Source: Pseudomonas sp. PDM05 (lineage in GTDB: Bacteria > Pseudomonadota > Gammaproteobacteria > Pseudomonadales > Pseudomonadaceae). Taken from it: a stretch of 64,000 nt of DNA. The notes beneath the pieces were generated by a model that was not told the DNA's origin, did no database searches, and saw only the letters and a program-made list of their open reading frames with translations. The stretch spans positions 186,001 through 250,000 of the forward strand of contig NZ_JACVAC010000001.1 in NCBI RefSeq assembly GCF_014851685.1, read 5' to 3'. The position numbers were made by a program, and so were the translations under genes. Numbering within the stretch: position 1 is the first letter of the stretch; every line of letters begins with the position of its first letter. Below, piece after piece: positions 61,050 to 64,000 of the stretch.

Positions 61050-63971
61050 ATGTCCCTGATAGTTCTACTGCTGCTGCCGTTTCTTGGCAGCTGTCTGGCA
61101 GCCTTGCTGCCGCATAACGCACGTAACACCGAATCCCTGCTGGCCGGCCTGGTGGCCCTGGTCGGCACCGTTCAAGTCGCCCTGCTCTACCCCCAGATCG
61201 CCCACGGTGGCGTGATCCGCGAAGAATTCATGTGGTTGCCCAGCCTGGGCTTGAACTTCGTGTTGCGCATGGACGGGTTTGCCTGGCTGTTCTCGATGCT
61301 GGTACTGGGCATCGGCACGCTGGTGTCGCTGTATGCGCGCTATTACATGTCGCCGGACGATCCGGTGCCACGCTTCTTTGCGTTTTTCCTGGCCTTCATG
61401 GGCGCGATGCTCGGGCTGGTGATCTCCGGCAATCTGATCCAGATCGTGTTTTTCTGGGAACTGACCAGCCTGTTCTCGTTCCTGCTGATCGGCTACTGGC
61501 ACCACCGCGCCGATGCGCGACGCGGTGCCTATATGGCGTTGATGGTCACCGGCGCCGGCGGTTTGTGCCTGCTGGCGGGCGTGATGCTGCTGGGGCATAT
61601 CGTCGGCAGCTATGACCTCGACCAGGTGCTGGCGGCGGGCGAGCAGATCCGCGCCCACGCGCTCTACCCGATCATGCTCGCCCTGGTGCTGATCGGCGCG
61701 CTGAGCAAAAGCGCGCAGTTCCCCTTCCACTTCTGGCTACCCCACGCGATGGCGGCCCCCACACCGGTGTCGGCCTACCTGCATTCGGCGACGATGGTGA
61801 AAGCCGGCGTGTTCTTGCTGGCCCGCCTGTGGCCGTCGCTGTCCGGCAGCGAAGAATGGTTCTACATCGTCGGCGGCGCCGGCGCGATCACCCTGCTACT
61901 CGGCGCGTACTGCGCGATGTTTCAAAACGATCTCAAGGGCCTGCTGGCCTATTCCACCATCAGCCACCTCGGGCTGATCACCCTGCTGCTGGGCCTCAAC
62001 AGCCCGCTCGCCGCCGTCGCTGCGGTGTTCCACATTCTCAACCACGCCACCTTCAAGGCTTCGCTGTTCATGGCGGCGGGCATCATCGACCACGAAAGCG
62101 GCACCCGTGACATTCGCAAACTCAGTGGTCTGGTGCGTTTGATCCCGTTTACCGCGACCCTGGCGATGGTCGCCAGTGCGTCCATGGCGGGCGTGCCGCT
62201 GCTTAACGGTTTCCTGTCCAAAGAGATGTTCTTCGCCGAAACCGTGTTCATCTCGGCGACCAAGTGGGTGGAAATCACCCTGCCGGTGATCGCCACCATC
62301 GCCGGTACGTTCAGCGTGGCCTACGCGCTGCGCTTCACGGTCGATGTGTTCTTCGGTCCGACAGCCACCAACCTGCCCCATACGCCACACGAACCGCCGC
62401 GCTGGATGCGCGCGCCGGTGGAACTGCTGGTGTTCACCTGCCTGCTGGTGGGGATCTTCCCGGCGCAGATGGTCGGCTCGATCCTCGCTGCCGCCGCACT
62501 GCCCGTGGTGGGCGGCGTGCTGCCGCAGTACAGCCTGGCGATCTGGCACGGCTGGAACGCGCCGATGATCATGAGCCTGGTGGCGATGTCCTGCGGCGTG
62601 GTGCTCTACCTGTTGCTGCGCAAGCAACTCAAGCGCGGGCGCTTCGATTACCCGCCGATCATCAGCTACTTCAACGGCAAGCGCGGCTTCGAGCGCTGCC
62701 TGGTTGTGATGATGCGCGGTGCACGCAAGATCGAAAAACGCATCAGCACCAAACGCCTGCAAACCCAGCTGTTCCTGCTGGTGTTGGCGGCGGTGGTCGC
62801 AGGCCTCATCCCGATGCTGCACAGCAGCCTCAGCTGGGGCGACCGGCCGAAGATCCCCGGTTCCATCGTGTTCGTTACCTTGTGGCTGCTGGCGATTGCC
62901 TGCGCCGTCGGCGCCGCGTGGCAAGCCAAGTATCACCGGCTGGCAGCCCTGACCATGGTCAGCGTGTGCGGCCTGATGACCTGCATCACGTTCGTGTGGT
63001 TCTCCGCGCCGGACCTGGCCTTGACCCAACTGGTGGTGGAAGTGGTGACCACCGTGCTGATCCTGCTGGGCTTGCGTTGGTTGCCACGGCGGATCGAAGA
63101 GGTTTCGCCCCTGCCGGGCAGCCTGCGCAAGGCGCGGATTCGCCGGGTGCGCGACTTCCTGCTGTCCACCGTGGTAGGCGGCGGCATGGCGTTGCTGTCC
63201 TACGCGATGCTGACGCGCCAGACGCCCAACGATATTTCCTCGTTCTACCTCAGCCGCGCCCTGCCCGAAGGCGGCGGCAGCAATGTGGTCAACGTGATGC
63301 TGGTGGACTTCCGCGGCTTCGACACCCTCGGCGAAATCACCGTGCTCGGCGCCGTGGCGCTGACGGTGTACGCGCTGCTGCGACGTTTCCGCCCGTCCAA
63401 GGAAAGCATGCAACTGCCCGCGCAACAGCGCCAGTTGGCCCCGGACGTAGCCACTGACCTGGTCAACCCGCGCCAGGCCAGCGACACCGCGCTGGGCTTC
63501 ATGATGGTGCCCGCAGTGCTGGTGCGCCTGCTGCTGCCGATTGCGCTGGTGGTGTCGTTCTACCTGTTCATGCGCGGCCACAACCAACCGGGCGGCGGGT
63601 TTGTCGCCGGGCTGGTGATGTCGGTGGCGTTCATCCTGCAATACATGGTCGCCGGTACGCAGTGGGTCGAGGCGCAGATGAGCCTGCGGCCGATGCGCTG
63701 GATGGGCTTCGGCCTGCTGTCGGCGACGCTGACCGGGCTGGGTGCGCTGTTTGTCGGCTACCCGTTCCTGACCACCCACACCTGGCATTTCAGCCTGCCG
63801 CTGCTGGGCGACATTCATGTGGCCAGCGCGCTGTTCTTTGACGTCGGCGTGTACGCCATGGTGGTCGGCTCGACGCTGCTGATGCTCACCGCCCTCGGTC
63901 ACCAATCGGTGCGCGCACACAAACCAAGCAACCAGGCCAAAGTGGTTGCCGCAACGGAAGGAGCCGCCTGA
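61050..63971 (+). CDS. phaA: Monovalent cation/H+ antiporter fused subunit A/B (Mrp/Pha/Mnh type)
   Basis: This 973-residue membrane protein has the complex-I-like proton-antiporter core in the first 500 residues (FFWELTSLFSFLLIGYWHHRADARRGAYM, SAQFPFHFWLPHAMAAPTPVSAYLHSATMVKAG, LKGLLAYSTISHLGLI). A C-terminal MrpB-like part ends it (RLLLPIALVVSFYLFMRGHNQPGGGFVAGLV, about residues 825-855). The A/B fusion is the six-gene (group 2) Mrp/Pha form used for Na+ or K+ export and pH homeostasis. Its stop overlaps the next ATG. Confidence 0.93.
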   Translation: MSLIVLLLLPFLGSCLAALLPHNARNTESLLAGLVALVGTVQVALLYPQIAHGGVIREEFMWLPSLGLNFVLRMDGFAWLFSMLVLGIGTLVSLYARYYMSPDDPVPRFFAFFLAFMGAMLGLVISGNLIQIVFFWELTSLFSFLLIGYWHHRADARRGAYMALMVTGAGGLCLLAGVMLLGHIVGSYDLDQVLAAGEQIRAHALYPIMLALVLIGALSKSAQFPFHFWLPHAMAAPTPVSAYLHSATMVKAGVFLLARLWPSLSGSEEWFYIVGGAGAITLLLGAYCAMFQNDLKGLLAYSTISHLGLITLLLGLNSPLAAVAAVFHILNHATFKASLFMAAGIIDHESGTRDIRKLSGLVRLIPFTATLAMVASASMAGVPLLNGFLSKEMFFAETVFISATKWVEITLPVIATIAGTFSVAYALRFTVDVFFGPTATNLPHTPHEPPRWMRAPVELLVFTCLLVGIFPAQMVGSILAAAALPVVGGVLPQYSLAIWHGWNAPMIMSLVAMSCGVVLYLLLRKQLKRGRFDYPPIISYFNGKRGFERCLVVMMRGARKIEKRISTKRLQTQLFLLVLAAVVAGLIPMLHSSLSWGDRPKIPGSIVFVTLWLLAIACAVGAAWQAKYHRLAALTMVSVCGLMTCITFVWFSAPDLALTQLVVEVVTTVLILLGLRWLPRRIEEVSPLPGSLRKARIRRVRDFLLSTVVGGGMALLSYAMLTRQTPNDISSFYLSRALPEGGGSNVVNVMLVDFRGFDTLGEITVLGAVALTVYALLRRFRPSKESMQLPAQQRQLAPDVATDLVNPRQASDTALGFMMVPAVLVRLLLPIALVVSFYLFMRGHNQPGGGFVAGLVMSVAFILQYMVAGTQWVEAQMSLRPMRWMGFGLLSATLTGLGALFVGYPFLTTHTWHFSLPLLGDIHVASALFFDVGVYAMVVGSTLLMLTALGHQSVRAHKPSNQAKVVAATEGAA

Positions 63972-64000
63972 TGGAAGAAGTCATCGCAATTGCCATCGGG
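63971..64000 (+). CDS. phaC: Monovalent cation/H+ antiporter subunit C (first 10 codons)
   Basis: An ATG overlapping the last base of the phaA stop codon opens a frame MEEVIAIAIG that runs off the window. Position directly after the fused A/B subunit and the hydrophobic beginning fit MrpC/PhaC. Too short for certainty on sequence alone. Confidence 0.7.
   Translation, partial: MEEVIAIAIG

Noticed and set aside
61896..63920. 674-residue open frame opposite phaA
   Set aside because: Same antisense effect; His/Gln-rich composition and no domain.

Overview
The window is chromosomal DNA of a fluorescent Pseudomonas, most likely the P. fluorescens group. The evidence is GC-rich DNA with strong third-position bias, a fused nuoCD gene, a monomeric NADP-isocitrate dehydrogenase, dispersed GTGGGAGC..GGCTTGC..GC repeat doublets (REP/REPIN type), and a gene order from clpA through nuoN that, from memory, matches P. 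aeruginosa PAO1. No tRNA, rRNA, CRISPR array, IS element or prophage gene was seen.

Left part (1-29255), core genome. The order is clpA (partial) and clpS, divergent cspD, then the divergent pair icd (dimeric, Icd type) and idh (monomeric). These are followed by nudJ-like, mnmA, hflD, purB, roxA with a GNAT gene, a secretin-like exported protein, aceA, and the 13-gene nuoA-BCDEFGHIJKLMN operon for NADH dehydrogenase I. Both isocitrate dehydrogenases and isocitrate lyase lie within about 11 kb, so the branch point between TCA cycle and glyoxylate shunt is grouped here.

Middle part (29256-48350), accessory genome. It holds a small outer-membrane barrel, an arylamine N-acetyltransferase, a DUF6555-like protein, a DUF3087-like membrane protein, two MFS exporters, a DyP peroxidase, a GapN-like dehydrogenase and an FUSC-family membrane protein. 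Next comes a 1134-residue Ig-like/lectin-like protein without a visible signal peptide. A TetR regulator is divergent from a complete four-gene MacAB/TolC-type exporter (ATPase, permease, outer-membrane factor, membrane-fusion protein).

Right part (48343-58579), a minus-strand cluster that looks like an organosulfur or related uptake-and-oxidation system. From promoter to end it carries an SfnB-type flavin dehydrogenase, a free-standing 108-residue copy of that protein's C-terminal domain, and an LLM-class (SnaA/DszA/NtaA) monooxygenase. A LIV-type ABC transporter follows, whose first gene is a shortened AMP-binding (acyl-CoA synthetase-like) protein that has lost its ATP-binding motif. The last gene encodes a two-dinucleotide FAD/NAD(P) protein. 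A textbook -24/-12 sigma-54 promoter and an upstream palindromic site precede the first gene. This cluster is the best candidate here for an under-described system.

The end of the window has a small Ig-repeat-like orphan, an XRE-cupin regulator divergent from an EamA transporter with two matching operator-like sites between them, and the start of a Mrp/Pha-type cation/proton antiporter operon (fused A/B subunit and the first codons of subunit C).
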